NCBI GenBank assembly: GCA_013813765.1
Contig: JACCRC010000559.1
Location: forward strand, 31,324-95,323
Reading direction: 5' to 3'
Source: Deltaproteobacteria bacterium
GTDB taxonomy: Bacteria; Myxococcota_A; Polyangia; Haliangiales; Haliangiaceae
DNA length: 64,000 nucleotides
Shown here one piece after another: positions 28,701 to 37,624 of this stretch (position 1 is the stretch's first letter; every line of letters begins with the position of its first letter). The position numbers and the translations under genes were made by a program. A model generated the notes under the pieces. It searched no databases. It was not told the DNA's origin and saw only the letters and a program-made list of their open reading frames with translations.

Positions 28701-28717
28701 CCGGAGGTCGCTAGGTG
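28701..28717 (+). promoter_or_regulatory. Ribosome binding site deciding a GTG start
   Basis: CCGGAGGT lies 6-8 nt before the GTG at 28715. It supports that start for the oxidoreductase, whose Rossmann motif begins only three residues later. Confidence 0.65.
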
Positions 28718-29776
28718 CTGAGATTTGCGCTCGTCGGTTGTGGGCGGATTGCGACCCGCCATGCCGAGTTGCTGGCCGGCGGGCATATCCGTGGCGCCAC
28801 TCTCGCGGCGGTCTGCGACGTGGTGCCGGAGCGGGCCAAGGCGTTCGCCGAGAAGTACAAGATCCCCGGCTACACCGACATGCATGCGATGGCGCGTGCC
28901 GGCAACGTGGATGTCTTCAGCGTGCTGACGCCGAGCGGGCAGCATGCAGAGCACGTGATCGCGCTGGCCCCGCACGGCAAGCACATCGTCGTGGAGAAGC
29001 CGATGGCGCTCACCCTCGACGACGCCGACGAGATGATCCGGGTGTGCGATCGCAACTCGGTGAAGCTGTTCGTGGTCAAGCAGAACCGGTTCAACGTGCC
29101 GGTGGTGAAGCTGCGCGAGGCAGTCGAGGCCGGACGATTCGGCAAGCTGGTCATGGGCACGGTGCGCGTGCGCTGGTGCCGGACGCAGGCCTACTACGAC
29201 CAGGATCCGTGGCGCGGTACGTGGGCGCTCGACGGTGGCGTGCTTTCCAACCAGGCTAGCCATCACGTCGATCTGCTGGAATGGATGATGGGACCCGTCG
29301 AGAGCGTGTTCGCAAAGGCCACGACCGCGCTGGTCAAGATCGAGGCCGAGGACACCGCGGTGGTCGTGCTCCGGTTCAGGAATGGCGCGCTCGGCATCAT
29401 CGAAGCGACCACGGCGGCGCGCCCGGTCGACCTGGAAGGCTCCATCTCCATCCTGGGTGAGAGCGGCACCGTCGAGATCGGCGGCTTCGCCGTCAACGAG
29501 ATGAAGACCTGGCGCTTCGCCGAGCCTCATGCGGGCGACGACCTGGTGATGAAGGAATTCTCGGTCAATCCGCCCAACGTGTACGGGTTCGGCCACCAGG
29601 CCTACTACGACCACGTGGCGCACAGCATCACCCACCACGCCCAACAGCTGGTCGACGGGCTCGAGGGCCGCAAGAGCCTCGAGCTCATCTCGGCCATCTA
29701 CGAGTCCGTCGAGACGGGGCTCGAGATCCCGCTGCGCTTCGCCCCCAAGCGCTGCCGGCTGGGTCAGAGGGCGTGA
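28715..29776 (+). CDS. Gfo/Idh/MocA family oxidoreductase (second WbpB-like)
   Basis: 353 residues from GTG 28715 (LRFALVGCGRIATRHAELL). The catalytic EKP motif is in VVEKPMALTLDDAD, and the C-terminal domain has WALDGGVLSNQASHHVDLLEWM. It heads a four-gene operon with acetyltransferase, aminotransferase and glycosyltransferase genes. It is therefore a second 3-keto-sugar oxidase, distinct in sequence from the one at 19740-20729. Confidence 0.87.
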   Translation: MLRFALVGCGRIATRHAELLAGGHIRGATLAAVCDVVPERAKAFAEKYKIPGYTDMHAMARAGNVDVFSVLTPSGQHAEHVIALAPHGKHIVVEKPMALTLDDADEMIRVCDRNSVKLFVVKQNRFNVPVVKLREAVEAGRFGKLVMGTVRVRWCRTQAYYDQDPWRGTWALDGGVLSNQASHHVDLLEWMMGPVESVFAKATTALVKIEAEDTAVVVLRFRNGALGIIEATTAARPVDLEGSISILGESGTVEIGGFAVNEMKTWRFAEPHAGDDLVMKEFSVNPPNVYGFGHQAYYDHVAHSITHHAQQLVDGLEGRKSLELISAIYESVETGLEIPLRFAPKRCRLGQRA

Positions 29777-30258
29777 TGGGATTCGAGCCGATCGTGCATG
29801 AGGCCGGCATCTCCGACGTGGTGTTCGGCGAGAACGTCCGTCTGGTCAGGCCGGTCAACCTGTACGGCTGCCGCATCGGCGACGGCACCTTCATCGGGCC
29901 GTTCGTCGAGATCCAGAAGGACGTGACCATCGGCGCGCGCTGCAAGATCCAATCGCACGCCTTCATTTGTGAGCTGGTCACCGTCGGTGACGACTGCTTC
30001 ATCGGTCACGGCGTCATGTTCGTCAACGATCTCTTCGCCGACGGGCGGCCGGCGGCGGGCGACCGCACCAAGTGGAAATCGACACACATCGGCCATCGGG
30101 TGTCGATCGGCTCCAATGCCACCATCCTGCCCGTCACCATCGGTGACGACGTCGTCATCGGCGCCGGCGCGGTAGTGACCAAGGACCTCACTCGGCCGGG
30201 CATCTATGCTGGCAACCCGGCCCGCTACCTGCGTGCCTCCACCCGAACGGCACCGTGA
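29773..30258 (+). CDS. WbpD-like sugar N-acetyltransferase (second set)
   Basis: 161 residues, starting at GTG 29773 (overlapping the upstream stop) or ATG 29776. Hexapeptide repeats (GDGTFIGPFVEIQKDVTIG, GHRVSIGSNATILPVTIGDD) are followed by the acyltransferase end GAGAVVTKDLTRPGIYAGNPARYLR. It is shorter than the first-set enzyme and lacks the zinc-ribbon tail. It probably acetylates the product of the aminotransferase that follows. Confidence 0.85.
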   Translation: MMGFEPIVHEAGISDVVFGENVRLVRPVNLYGCRIGDGTFIGPFVEIQKDVTIGARCKIQSHAFICELVTVGDDCFIGHGVMFVNDLFADGRPAAGDRTKWKSTHIGHRVSIGSNATILPVTIGDDVVIGAGAVVTKDLTRPGIYAGNPARYLRASTRTAP

Positions 30259-31358
30259 AGATTCCTTTCGTCGATCTGCTCGCCCAATACCGCGCCCACC
30301 AGGCCGAGATCGACGGCGCGCTGCGCGACGTCATCGAGAGCACGGCGTTCATCGGCGGCCGGTTCGTCAAAGAGTTCGAGGAGAGCTACGCGCGCGAGTA
30401 CGGCATCAAGCACTGTGTTTCGGTCGCCAACGGCACCGACGCGATCTACATCGTGCTGCGCATGCTCGGGATCGGGCCTGGCGACGAGGTCATCACCACC
30501 GCGCACAGCTGGTTCTCCACCGCCGAGACCATCGGCCAGACCGGCGCAACCCCGGTGTTCGTCGACGTCGACGAATTCTACAATATCGATCCTGCGCGCA
30601 TCGAGGCCGCGATCACACCGCGCACGCGCGCCATGATCCCTGTGCATCTGTACGGGCAGGCTGCGCGCATGGAGCAGATCCAGGAGATCTGCCTGCGTCG
30701 CGGGCTGCAGCTCATCGAGGACTGCGCCCAAGCGCACTTCGCCACCCATGCCGGCAAGCGCGTCGGCACCTTCGGCGTGGCCGCGACCTTCAGCTTCTAT
30801 CCCGGCAAGAATCTCGGCGCGTACGGCGACGCCGGCGCCATCATCACCGGCGACGACGAGCTGGCAACGCGCTTCCGCATGTATGCCAATCACGGCCAGC
30901 TCAAGAAGCACGAGCATCAGATCGAAGGCGTGAACAGCCGTCTCGACGGGCTGCAGGCCGCGCTGCTGTCGAAGAAGCTGCCGCACATCCACGATTGGAC
31001 GCGCCGCCGCCAAGCGGTCGCCGAGCTGTATCGCCAGCAGCTCGCAGGGTTCGAGCCGGTCACCGTGCCGGAGTGCGCACCGGGCTCGACCCACGTCTAT
31101 CATCTCTACGTCGTACGTGTGCCGAACCGCGAGCCGCTGCGCGAGTTCCTGCGCGATCGCGGCATCGAGACCGGTGTCCACTATCCGACCGCGCTGCCGT
31201 TCCTGACCGCCTATCGCGCCCGCAACCACCAGCCGCAAGAGTTCCCGCGCGCGCATCACAACCAGGACACCATCCTGTCGCTGCCGATCTACCCGGAGAT
31301 GACAGAGGAGATGGTGACCTACGTCGTCGAGGCCATCCGCGCCTTCTACGGCAAGTAG
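30255..31358 (+). CDS. DegT family sugar aminotransferase (second WbpE-like)
   Basis: 367 residues from the GTG overlapping the previous stop (MKIPFVDLLAQY). PLP motifs are VANGTDAIYIVLRMLGIGPGDE, LIEDCAQAHFA, and the Schiff-base Lys in SFYPGKNLGAYGDAG. It is clearly homologous to, but diverged from, the protein at 20726-21814. A C-terminal HHNQDTILSLPIYPEMT segment is typical of WbpE-like enzymes. Confidence 0.88.
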   Translation: MKIPFVDLLAQYRAHQAEIDGALRDVIESTAFIGGRFVKEFEESYAREYGIKHCVSVANGTDAIYIVLRMLGIGPGDEVITTAHSWFSTAETIGQTGATPVFVDVDEFYNIDPARIEAAITPRTRAMIPVHLYGQAARMEQIQEICLRRGLQLIEDCAQAHFATHAGKRVGTFGVAATFSFYPGKNLGAYGDAGAIITGDDELATRFRMYANHGQLKKHEHQIEGVNSRLDGLQAALLSKKLPHIHDWTRRRQAVAELYRQQLAGFEPVTVPECAPGSTHVYHLYVVRVPNREPLREFLRDRGIETGVHYPTALPFLTAYRARNHQPQEFPRAHHNQDTILSLPIYPEMTEEMVTYVVEAIRAFYGK

Positions 31359-31364
31359 CTCATC

Positions 31365-32603
31365 TTGGCGCGCGTCCTCTACATCAACCACTACGCCGGG
31401 TCGGTCGCCCACGGCATGGAGTTCCGGCCGTTCTACATGGCGCGCGAGTGGCAGCGGCTCGGCCACGAGGTCTCCATCGTCGCCGCGACGTTCTCGCACC
31501 TGCGCCAGGTCAATCCCGAGGTCAGCGCCACCCTCAGCGACGAGCTGGTCGAGAGCATCCGCTACTTCTGGATCAAGACACCGGCCTATGCGGGCAACGG
31601 TCGCGGGCGCATCTCCAACATGCTGCGCTTCCTCGCCGGCCTGTACGCGCATCGCACCGAGCTGATCGAGCGCTGTCGGCCCGATGTGGTTATCGCGTCG
31701 TCGACCTATCCGCTCGACATCTTCCCCGCCGCATCGATCGCGCGGCGCACCGGCGCCCGACTGATCTTCGAGGTCCACGACCTGTGGCCACTCAGCCCGA
31801 TGGAGCTGGGGGGGATGAGCCGCTTCCACCCCTTCATCATGGTCATGCAGCGCGGCGAGGACTATGCGTGCAAGCACGCCGACACCATCGTGTCGATGCT
31901 GCCCAAGGCGGATCAGCACCTGGTGACGCGCGGTATGGCGCCGTCGAAGTTCGTGTATGTCCCGAATGGCGCCGTGATCGAGGAGTGGAACCTCGACGGG
32001 CCGCGACTACCCGCCACGCACGAGGCGGTGCTCGCGCGCTATGCCGCCGACGGGCGTTTCGCCATCGTGTACGCCGGCGCGCACGGGCTCTTGAACAACC
32101 TCGGTCTCGTGCTCGACGCCGCGCGCGAGCTGCGCGACACGCGCGCCAGCTTCTGCCTGGTCGGCCAGGGACCGGAGCGCGAGGCTTTGCAGCGACGCGC
32201 CGCCGAGCTCGGACTGACCAACGTCGACTTCCTGCCGTCGGTGCCCAAGGCATCGGTGCCGCTCCTGCTCGACCGCGCCGATGCGCTCTTCCTGAGCTTC
32301 GCGCCCCAGCCGCTGTTCAGGTTCGGCGTGAGCCCGAACAAGCTGGTGGACTACATGCTGGCCGCGAAACCGGTGATCGCGGCGATGCGCGCCGGAAATG
32401 ATCCGGTCACCGAGAACGGCCTCGGCTTCACCGTCTCGCCGGAGGATCCGCACCAGCTGGCCGACGCGGTGCGGAGACTGGTGGCGGTGTCGGTAGAGGA
32501 ACGCCGCGCGATGGGCGAGCGCGGCCGTCGCACCGCCGAGGAGCAGTTCGCCTACCCGCCCCTGGCGCGCCGATTTGCTGACTGCTTCGGGCCGTCGCGC
32601 TAG
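31365..32603 (+). CDS. Glycosyltransferase family 4 (WbuB-like)
   Basis: 412 residues from a TTG start at 31365 (ARVLYINHYAGS), 6 bp after the previous stop. The acceptor-side FEVHDLWPLSPMELG and the donor-side IVYAGAHGLLNNLG and SPNKLVDYMLAAKPVIAAM resemble WbuB-type transferases. It probably uses the amino sugar made by the three upstream genes. Confidence 0.87.
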   Translation: MARVLYINHYAGSVAHGMEFRPFYMAREWQRLGHEVSIVAATFSHLRQVNPEVSATLSDELVESIRYFWIKTPAYAGNGRGRISNMLRFLAGLYAHRTELIERCRPDVVIASSTYPLDIFPAASIARRTGARLIFEVHDLWPLSPMELGGMSRFHPFIMVMQRGEDYACKHADTIVSMLPKADQHLVTRGMAPSKFVYVPNGAVIEEWNLDGPRLPATHEAVLARYAADGRFAIVYAGAHGLLNNLGLVLDAARELRDTRASFCLVGQGPEREALQRRAAELGLTNVDFLPSVPKASVPLLLDRADALFLSFAPQPLFRFGVSPNKLVDYMLAAKPVIAAMRAGNDPVTENGLGFTVSPEDPHQLADAVRRLVAVSVEERRAMGERGRRTAEEQFAYPPLARRFADCFGPSR

Positions 32604-32617
32604 ATCCGCGCTAGATC
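32596..32617. repeat. Perfect 11-bp tandem duplication at a convergent gene junction
   Basis: CGCGCTAGATC occurs twice head-to-tail. Each copy contains CTAG, which reads TAG on both strands. The first copy supplies the stop of the glycosyltransferase gene. The second supplies the stop of the metallo-hydrolase gene on the other strand. Confidence 0.8.
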
Positions 32618-33474
32618 GTGATCTCTTCGCCTTCGCGCGCGGGCACGAGCTCGATCTCCTTGCCGCCGTGCGCGTCGAGCCACGAGCGACAGGCGGAGAC
32701 CAACGCGTCGACATCGTCGTCGGTGTAGTCCTGATCGTAGTGGAACGTGACGAGCCGCTTCACCTTCGCGGCGATCGCAGCAGCGGCGGCGTCCTCGTAC
32801 GTCGAGAAGCCGCGGTTCCTGCGGTTCAGCTGGTTGTGCGGGAAGTAGGTCGTGTCGTGCAGCAGCACGTCGGCGCCGCGATAGAACTCGACGGCCTCGG
32901 GCGTGGGCGGAGCGCCCTCGTCGGGCTGGCCCACATCCGACGCGTACACGAAGGACTTCCCGCCTTCCTCGATGCGGAACGCGAGTGCGGTCGTGGCGCC
33001 GTGCGGGTGCTCTCGGCACGTGACGGTCAGGCCTTCGGCCTGGAACGGCGCGCCGCAGGGTGCGGCCTTCACCTCGAACGTCGCCGAGAAGTTCTTCAGC
33101 GTCTGCAGCGGAGAGAAGTTCGGGTCCATCTGGCCCTCGAGGATGTCCTCGAGCATCTCGGCCGATCCGTACGGGCCGGGGCCCCACACCGCGAACTGAT
33201 TGCCGCCGATGAATACCGGGGCGAAGAAGCCGAGGCCCTGGATGTGATCCCAGTGCGTGTGCGAGAGCAGGATCGACGCCTTGCCTTGACCCTTGCCGAA
33301 CTCGCGCCCCATCAGCGTGTTGCCGAGATGCATGAGGCCGGTGCCCATGTCGATGATGATGAGCCCGCCGCTGTCACTCGTGACGGACACGCACGACGTG
33401 TTGCCGCCGTAGCGATTCGTGTCGGGGCCCGGCGCCGGGATCGATCCGCGCACGCCCCAGAACCGGATCTTCAT
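32611..33474 (-). CDS. MBL-fold metallo-hydrolase (TaR3-like)
   Basis: 287 residues. The N-terminal MKIRFWGVRGSIPAPGPDTNRYGGNTSC is the hallmark of the TaR3-like MBL subfamily. The zinc site is HTHWDH, with further His/Asp ligands in FVYASDVG and VTFHYDQDYTDDD. It is probably a cytoplasmic phosphodiesterase-type hydrolase of unknown substrate. The start overlaps the stop of the paralogous upstream gene (ATGA). Confidence 0.85.
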   Translation of the reverse strand: MKIRFWGVRGSIPAPGPDTNRYGGNTSCVSVTSDSGGLIIIDMGTGLMHLGNTLMGREFGKGQGKASILLSHTHWDHIQGLGFFAPVFIGGNQFAVWGPGPYGSAEMLEDILEGQMDPNFSPLQTLKNFSATFEVKAAPCGAPFQAEGLTVTCREHPHGATTALAFRIEEGGKSFVYASDVGQPDEGAPPTPEAVEFYRGADVLLHDTTYFPHNQLNRRNRGFSTYEDAAAAAIAAKVKRLVTFHYDQDYTDDDVDALVSACRSWLDAHGGKEIELVPAREGEEITI

Positions 33475-34400
33475 TGGTCCCCCAGCGGGATCTCGAGGCC
33501 TTCGTAGGCGCTGACGAGATCGAACTTGTCGTTCTGCGCGGCCACGACCTCGCGGTACTGCGCGAGGATCTTGTCGTTTTCATCGTCGGAGCGAAGCGGT
33601 GCGTGGTGGAACAGGCACAGCGTCTTCACCTTCGCCTCGCGCGCGATCGCGATCGCGTCGTCGGGGTGCGAGTGCCCCCAGTGAGGGCGCTGGCGGTACT
33701 CCTCCTTCGTGAACTGCGTGTCGTAGATCAGGAGGTCCGCGTTCTTCGCGAGGTTGATCACACCGGCGCGCATCTGCGCGAGCTCGGCGGTGGTCTCCGG
33801 CGACAGCGGCTCATCGAGCGACGGCGCCTGGGTGACGAACTCGCGGCCCAGGAGGTAGTCCGCGAATGGCGCGGTGTCGGAGCAGTACACGACCGACGCG
33901 CCATCGACCTCGACGCGATACGCGATCGCGATCCATGGGTGATTGAGCCGCGTGCACGAGATCTTCGCGCCGCCGATCTCGAACTTCGTCCCCTCGAGCA
34001 CCTCGCGAAACCGCATGTCCGCATGCATCGCCGACAGCGGCACCGGGAAGTACGGCGCGCGGTTCTGCGCCGAGAACACGGCCTCGAGGTGCATGTCGCG
34101 CTGGCGTGCGTAGATCTCGATCTCGTTGCCCGCCCGGTACATCGGCGAGAAGAACGGGAGGCCCTGCACGTGATCCCAGTGCGTGTGGCTGATCAGGATC
34201 GAGGCCTTGCCCTTGCCGTCCTTGAACGCCTCCTCCATGAGGGTCTTGCCGAGGCGGCGCAGGCCCGTGCCCGCATCGATGATGATCGGGCCGGCGTTCT
34301 TCGGACGCACCTCGACGCACGAGGTGTTGCCCCCGTACCGGTTGGTCGATCGCCCTGGTACAGGGATCGATCCGCGGACACCCCAGAACCTGACCTTCAT
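33471..34400 (-). CDS. MBL-fold metallo-hydrolase (TaR3-like), paralog
   Basis: 309 residues from ATG 34400 (MKVRFWGVRGSIPVPG). It is strongly similar to the downstream protein over the N-terminal half, with zinc-site SHTHWDH, CSDTAPFADY and LFHHAPLRSDDE. It is slightly longer in the middle (DMHLEAVFSAQNRAPYFPVPL). The tandem pair is translationally coupled and probably arose by duplication. Confidence 0.85.
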   Translation of the reverse strand: MKVRFWGVRGSIPVPGRSTNRYGGNTSCVEVRPKNAGPIIIDAGTGLRRLGKTLMEEAFKDGKGKASILISHTHWDHVQGLPFFSPMYRAGNEIEIYARQRDMHLEAVFSAQNRAPYFPVPLSAMHADMRFREVLEGTKFEIGGAKISCTRLNHPWIAIAYRVEVDGASVVYCSDTAPFADYLLGREFVTQAPSLDEPLSPETTAELAQMRAGVINLAKNADLLIYDTQFTKEEYRQRPHWGHSHPDDAIAIAREAKVKTLCLFHHAPLRSDDENDKILAQYREVVAAQNDKFDLVSAYEGLEIPLGDQ

Positions 34401-34443
34401 CGTTCGAAGCCGAGGCAAACCTAACGCTTGCGGGGGCTTGCCG

Positions 34444-34896
34444 CTAGAACCCCTTGCGCGAATCGAGAAGAATGGTGACCGGGCCATCATTTATCAGCTC
34501 GACCTGCATGTCCGCGGCGAACTCGCCGGCCTCGACGCGCGTGACGCCGGCGGCGCGGATCGCGACGAGCGAGTCCTCGTACAGCGCCTTCGCCGCGACC
34601 GGTTCGAGCGCACTCGTGAACGCGGGGCGGCGGCCCTGCCGGACGTCCCCGTAGAGCGTGAACTGCGACACCACGAGGACCCCGCCTCCGACGTCGATGA
34701 CCGAGCGGTTCATCTTGCCTGCCTCGTCGGCGAAGATCCTCAGATTCACGATCTTGTCGACGGTATACGCGAGGTCGGCGGGGGTATCTCCCGCCCCCGC
34801 GCCGAGGAGGACGAGGAGGCCCTGGTCGATCGATCCCGTGATCCGGTCGCCGACCGTGACCTTTGCCCTGGAAACTCGCTGCACTACGGCGCGCAT
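34444..34896 (-). CDS. dtd: D-aminoacyl-tRNA deacylase
   Basis: 150 residues, the full family length. The signature motifs are SQFTLYGD (about 78-85) and NDGPVT near the C-terminus, which form the substrate-binding cross-subunit pocket. The start [16 protein letters not shown] is typical. It removes D-amino acids mischarged on tRNA. It lies 43 bp upstream of the start of the MBL gene pair on the same strand. Confidence 0.96.
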   Translation of the reverse strand: MRAVVQRVSRAKVTVGDRITGSIDQGLLVLLGAGAGDTPADLAYTVDKIVNLRIFADEAGKMNRSVIDVGGGVLVVSQFTLYGDVRQGRRPAFTSALEPVAAKALYEDSLVAIRAAGVTRVEAGEFAADMQVELINDGPVTILLDSRKGF

Positions 34897-34912
34897 CGGT
34901 AGACGGTAGCAA

Positions 34913-34954
34913 GCCCCACCGAGGTGGGGCGCGCAGCAAACGCGAAGCGTTTGC
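34913..34954. repeat. Two tandem hairpins in the intergenic spacer
   Basis: The first hairpin has arms GCCCCACC (34913-34920) and GGTGGGGC (34923-34930). The second has arms GCAAACGC (34936-34943) and GCGTTTGC (34947-34954). Both lie between divergent dtd and the lipoprotein gene. They look like a repetitive extragenic palindromic unit rather than a terminator, since no T-tract follows. Confidence 0.6.
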
Positions 34955-35021
34955 GAAGGTAGACGCGGGCAACCCCCCCGCCTTGCCAGGGGTCCAAGCG
35001 GTCGCTAGGATGCCCGCCTTC

Positions 35022-35483
35022 ATGAGGTCCCTGTCGATCGTCGCGCTGCTCCTCTGCTTCGGGTGCGGCAGTGAGATCGGCGACAGCTGCGTGATCAGCT
35101 CGGATTGCGACCCGAACGGCCAGCGCTACTGCGATATCTCCTCGAAGGAGGGGTACTGCACGATCCAGGGCTGCGATTACGACACCTGCCCCGAGGAGTC
35201 GGCCTGCATCCGGTTCTTCACCGGGAACTTCGAGAATCGCCCGTGCGATTCGACCAGCCAGTGCACGCTCGACGAGCTCTGCTCGCTCGAAGGCCACTGC
35301 GTGGCGCGCTCGTCCGAGGTCCGCTACTGCATGCGCACGTGCGACGGTATGGGTGACTGCCGCGGCGGCTACGAGTGCCGCGACCTGGAGCTCATGGTCG
35401 CGCACGGCGGTGAGCCGGTGCTCGCACCGGGCGTGCAGATCGACTCGAGCGCCCCGAAATTCTGCGCGCCCGCACTTCGCTGA
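35022..35483 (+). CDS. Cysteine-rich putative lipoprotein
   Basis: 153 residues from ATG 35022; an ATG at 35010 would add four residues. The signal sequence ends LLLCFGC, a lipobox-like site. The mature part holds about 16 Cys in short spacing (DSCVISSDC, GYCTIQGCDYDTC, CTLDELCSLEGHC, CMRTCDGMGDC), like disulfide-rich myxobacterial surface proteins. No enzymatic role is apparent. Confidence 0.7.
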   Translation: MRSLSIVALLLCFGCGSEIGDSCVISSDCDPNGQRYCDISSKEGYCTIQGCDYDTCPEESACIRFFTGNFENRPCDSTSQCTLDELCSLEGHCVARSSEVRYCMRTCDGMGDCRGGYECRDLELMVAHGGEPVLAPGVQIDSSAPKFCAPALR

Positions 35484-35495
35484 TACCTTCGCCGT

Positions 35496-36449
35496 GTGAG
35501 CGCCGAGCGCCGATCGATCGGAGCGTTTCTGCTGCGCCGGCTCGGCTCGGGATTGATCACGATCCTCGGCGTCTCGGTCCTCGTGTTCGCATTCCTGCAC
35601 ATCGTGCCGGGCGACCCCGTCGACCACCTCGCCGGCGGTGAAGCGACAGCGGCGCAGCGCGAGCAGCTCGAGAAGTGCCTCGGCCTCGACAAGTCGCTGC
35701 CGATGCAGTTCGTGACCTTCCTCGGTCACATCGCCGACTTCACGCTCGGCAACCAGTGCGCAGGCGGTGGCGGCGACAAGCGCACCGTCGCGAGCCGGAT
35801 CGCCGACGTGTTCCCGCACACGGTGTGGCTCGCGCTCGCCGGCATGCTCGTCGCGATCGTGCTCGCGTTGCCGCTCGGGGTTCTCGCCGCGGTCAAACGC
35901 GGGACCTGGATCGACACGCTCGCGACGACCACCTCGCTGTCCGCGGTCGCGATGCCGCAGATGATGTTCGCGCCGCTCCTGCTGTTCTGGTTCTTCCTGA
36001 CCCTCGGCTGGCTCCCCGGCCCCGGCGAGGTCGGATTAGCGGCGCTGATCCTCCCGGCGTTCTCCGTCGGCACGCACCTGATGGCGATGCTCGCGCGCAT
36101 GACGCGTTCGTCGATGGTCGAGGTGCTCGGCGAGGACTACGTGCGCACCGCGCGAGCGAAGGGCCTGCCGGAGAGCCGCGTGCTGTTCGTGCACGCGCTG
36201 CGAAACGCCCTCTTGCCCGTGATCACGATCGTCGGTCTGCAGTTCGGATCGATGCTGTCGGGCGCGATCGTGGTCGAGAACGTGTTCGGCCGGCCGGGCC
36301 TCGGTTCGACCCTGCTCCAGGGCATCACCGAGCGGAACTATCCGCTCGTGCAGGGGGTGGTGCTCGTGATCGCGGTGATCTACGTCGGCGTCAACATCCT
36401 CGTCGACATCGCGTATGGCTTCGCCGACCCGAGGATCCGCCGCGCATGA
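35496..36449 (+). CDS. Dipeptide/oligopeptide ABC transporter permease (DppB-type)
   Basis: 317 residues from GTG 35496. Six hydrophobic segments are visible, with [20 protein letters not shown] at the N-terminus and the EAA-loop region [21 protein letters not shown]. It forms a heterodimer with the next gene, with an ATGA overlap. No ATP-binding or substrate-binding partner is present in the window. Confidence 0.9.
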   Translation: MSAERRSIGAFLLRRLGSGLITILGVSVLVFAFLHIVPGDPVDHLAGGEATAAQREQLEKCLGLDKSLPMQFVTFLGHIADFTLGNQCAGGGGDKRTVASRIADVFPHTVWLALAGMLVAIVLALPLGVLAAVKRGTWIDTLATTTSLSAVAMPQMMFAPLLLFWFFLTLGWLPGPGEVGLAALILPAFSVGTHLMAMLARMTRSSMVEVLGEDYVRTARAKGLPESRVLFVHALRNALLPVITIVGLQFGSMLSGAIVVENVFGRPGLGSTLLQGITERNYPLVQGVVLVIAVIYVGVNILVDIAYGFADPRIRRA

Positions 36450-37294
36450 AGCGCCTGAAGGGCCTCAAGCTGTCGCCGAGCGCGTGGGTCGGGCTCGTGA
36501 TGCTCGCGATCTACATCTTCGCCGGCATCTTCGGGCCGTGGCTCGCACCGTACGATGTGAGCTCGAAGGCGATCGATCTGGCGCACAAGTTCGAGGGCCC
36601 ATCGGCCGAGCACTGGCTCGGCACCGACTCCAATGGCCGCGACGCGCTGAGCCAGCTGCTCTATGGCGCGCGCAAGGCGCTCATGCTGTCGAGCATCGTC
36701 GTCGCGATCACCGCGACGATCGGCCTCGCGCTCGGCACGATCGCCGGCTGGTACCGCGGCTGGGTCGACGAGATCCTGATGCGCTTCGTCGACATCCTCC
36801 TCTCGTTCCCCGGCATCCTCCTGAACATCGCGATCGTCGCGACCGTTGCGAATCCCGGTGTCGGCGTCGTGATCTTCGCGCTGTCGGTGAACGGCTGGGT
36901 GGGCTACGCGCGCGTCGCCCGCGGCCAGGTGCTCGCGCTGCGCGAGCGCGACTACATCACCGCCGCCGTCGCGCTCGGCGCATCCAACCGCCGCGTGATG
37001 TTCAAGCACCTGCTGCCGAACCTGATGGGTCCGGCGCTCGTGCAGATGTCATTCGGCCTCGGGGCGATCATCCTGATCGAGGCCGCGCTCTCGTTCCTCG
37101 GCCTCGGCCCACAGGTCGACTACACCTGGGGCTCGATGCTCGACCAGGCCCGCACGTTCCTGTGGAAGGCCGACTGGGTGACCCTGTACTCGCTGATCCC
37201 CGGCCTCGCGATCATGTGGGTCGTGCTCGGCGCGAACCTCCTCGGCGACGGCCTCCGTGACCGCCTCGATCCGCGCCAGCGGGGCAAGGGCTAG
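36446..37294 (+). CDS. Dipeptide/oligopeptide ABC transporter permease (DppC-type)
   Basis: 282 residues beginning [14 protein letters not shown]. The conserved [21 protein letters not shown] follows the first helix, and the EAA loop [24 protein letters not shown] is complete. It is coupled to the DppB-type gene upstream. The following Rieske gene starts in the stop codon of this one. Confidence 0.9.
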   Translation: MKRLKGLKLSPSAWVGLVMLAIYIFAGIFGPWLAPYDVSSKAIDLAHKFEGPSAEHWLGTDSNGRDALSQLLYGARKALMLSSIVVAITATIGLALGTIAGWYRGWVDEILMRFVDILLSFPGILLNIAIVATVANPGVGVVIFALSVNGWVGYARVARGQVLALRERDYITAAVALGASNRRVMFKHLLPNLMGPALVQMSFGLGAIILIEAALSFLGLGPQVDYTWGSMLDQARTFLWKADWVTLYSLIPGLAIMWVVLGANLLGDGLRDRLDPRQRGKG

Positions 37295-37608
37295 TGGCCC
37301 TCCGCGTCCGCGTGTGCCGCCTCGCCGACGTCGTACCCGGAGAGCTCCGCGCGTTCCCCGTCTCCGGCGTGACCTGGCCCGTGATCGTGACGTACGCCGA
37401 GTCCGAGCTCGTCGCGGTCCCCGGCGTCTGTCCGCACGAGGACGTCGCGCTCGCCGACGGCGACCTCGATGGCACCGAGCTGATCTGTCCCGGCCACAGC
37501 TACGGCTTCGATCTGAAGACCGGCCTCTGCACGCACGACAAGACCCTCGTCCTGCGCCGGTACCCCGTGACGGTGCTCGGCGACGACGTCTACGTCGACC
37601 TGCTCTGA
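37294..37608 (+). CDS. Rieske [2Fe-2S] domain protein
   Basis: 104 residues from GTG 37294, overlapping the upstream stop by 1 bp. The cluster ligands are Cys46 and His48 (CPHED) and Cys65 and His68 (CPGHS). It resembles dioxygenase-type or NirD-type ferredoxins, but no oxygenase or reductase partner is adjacent. It is probably a soluble electron carrier. Confidence 0.88.
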   Translation: MALRVRVCRLADVVPGELRAFPVSGVTWPVIVTYAESELVAVPGVCPHEDVALADGDLDGTELICPGHSYGFDLKTGLCTHDKTLVLRRYPVTVLGDDVYVDLL

Positions 37609-37624
37609 CCGGATACCGGACAGG

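Noticed and set aside
30206..32401. 731-residue open frame on the plus strand
   Set aside because: It is a shifted shadow of the aminotransferase and glycosyltransferase genes: Arg/His/Pro-rich, no domain, and it crosses a real gene boundary.
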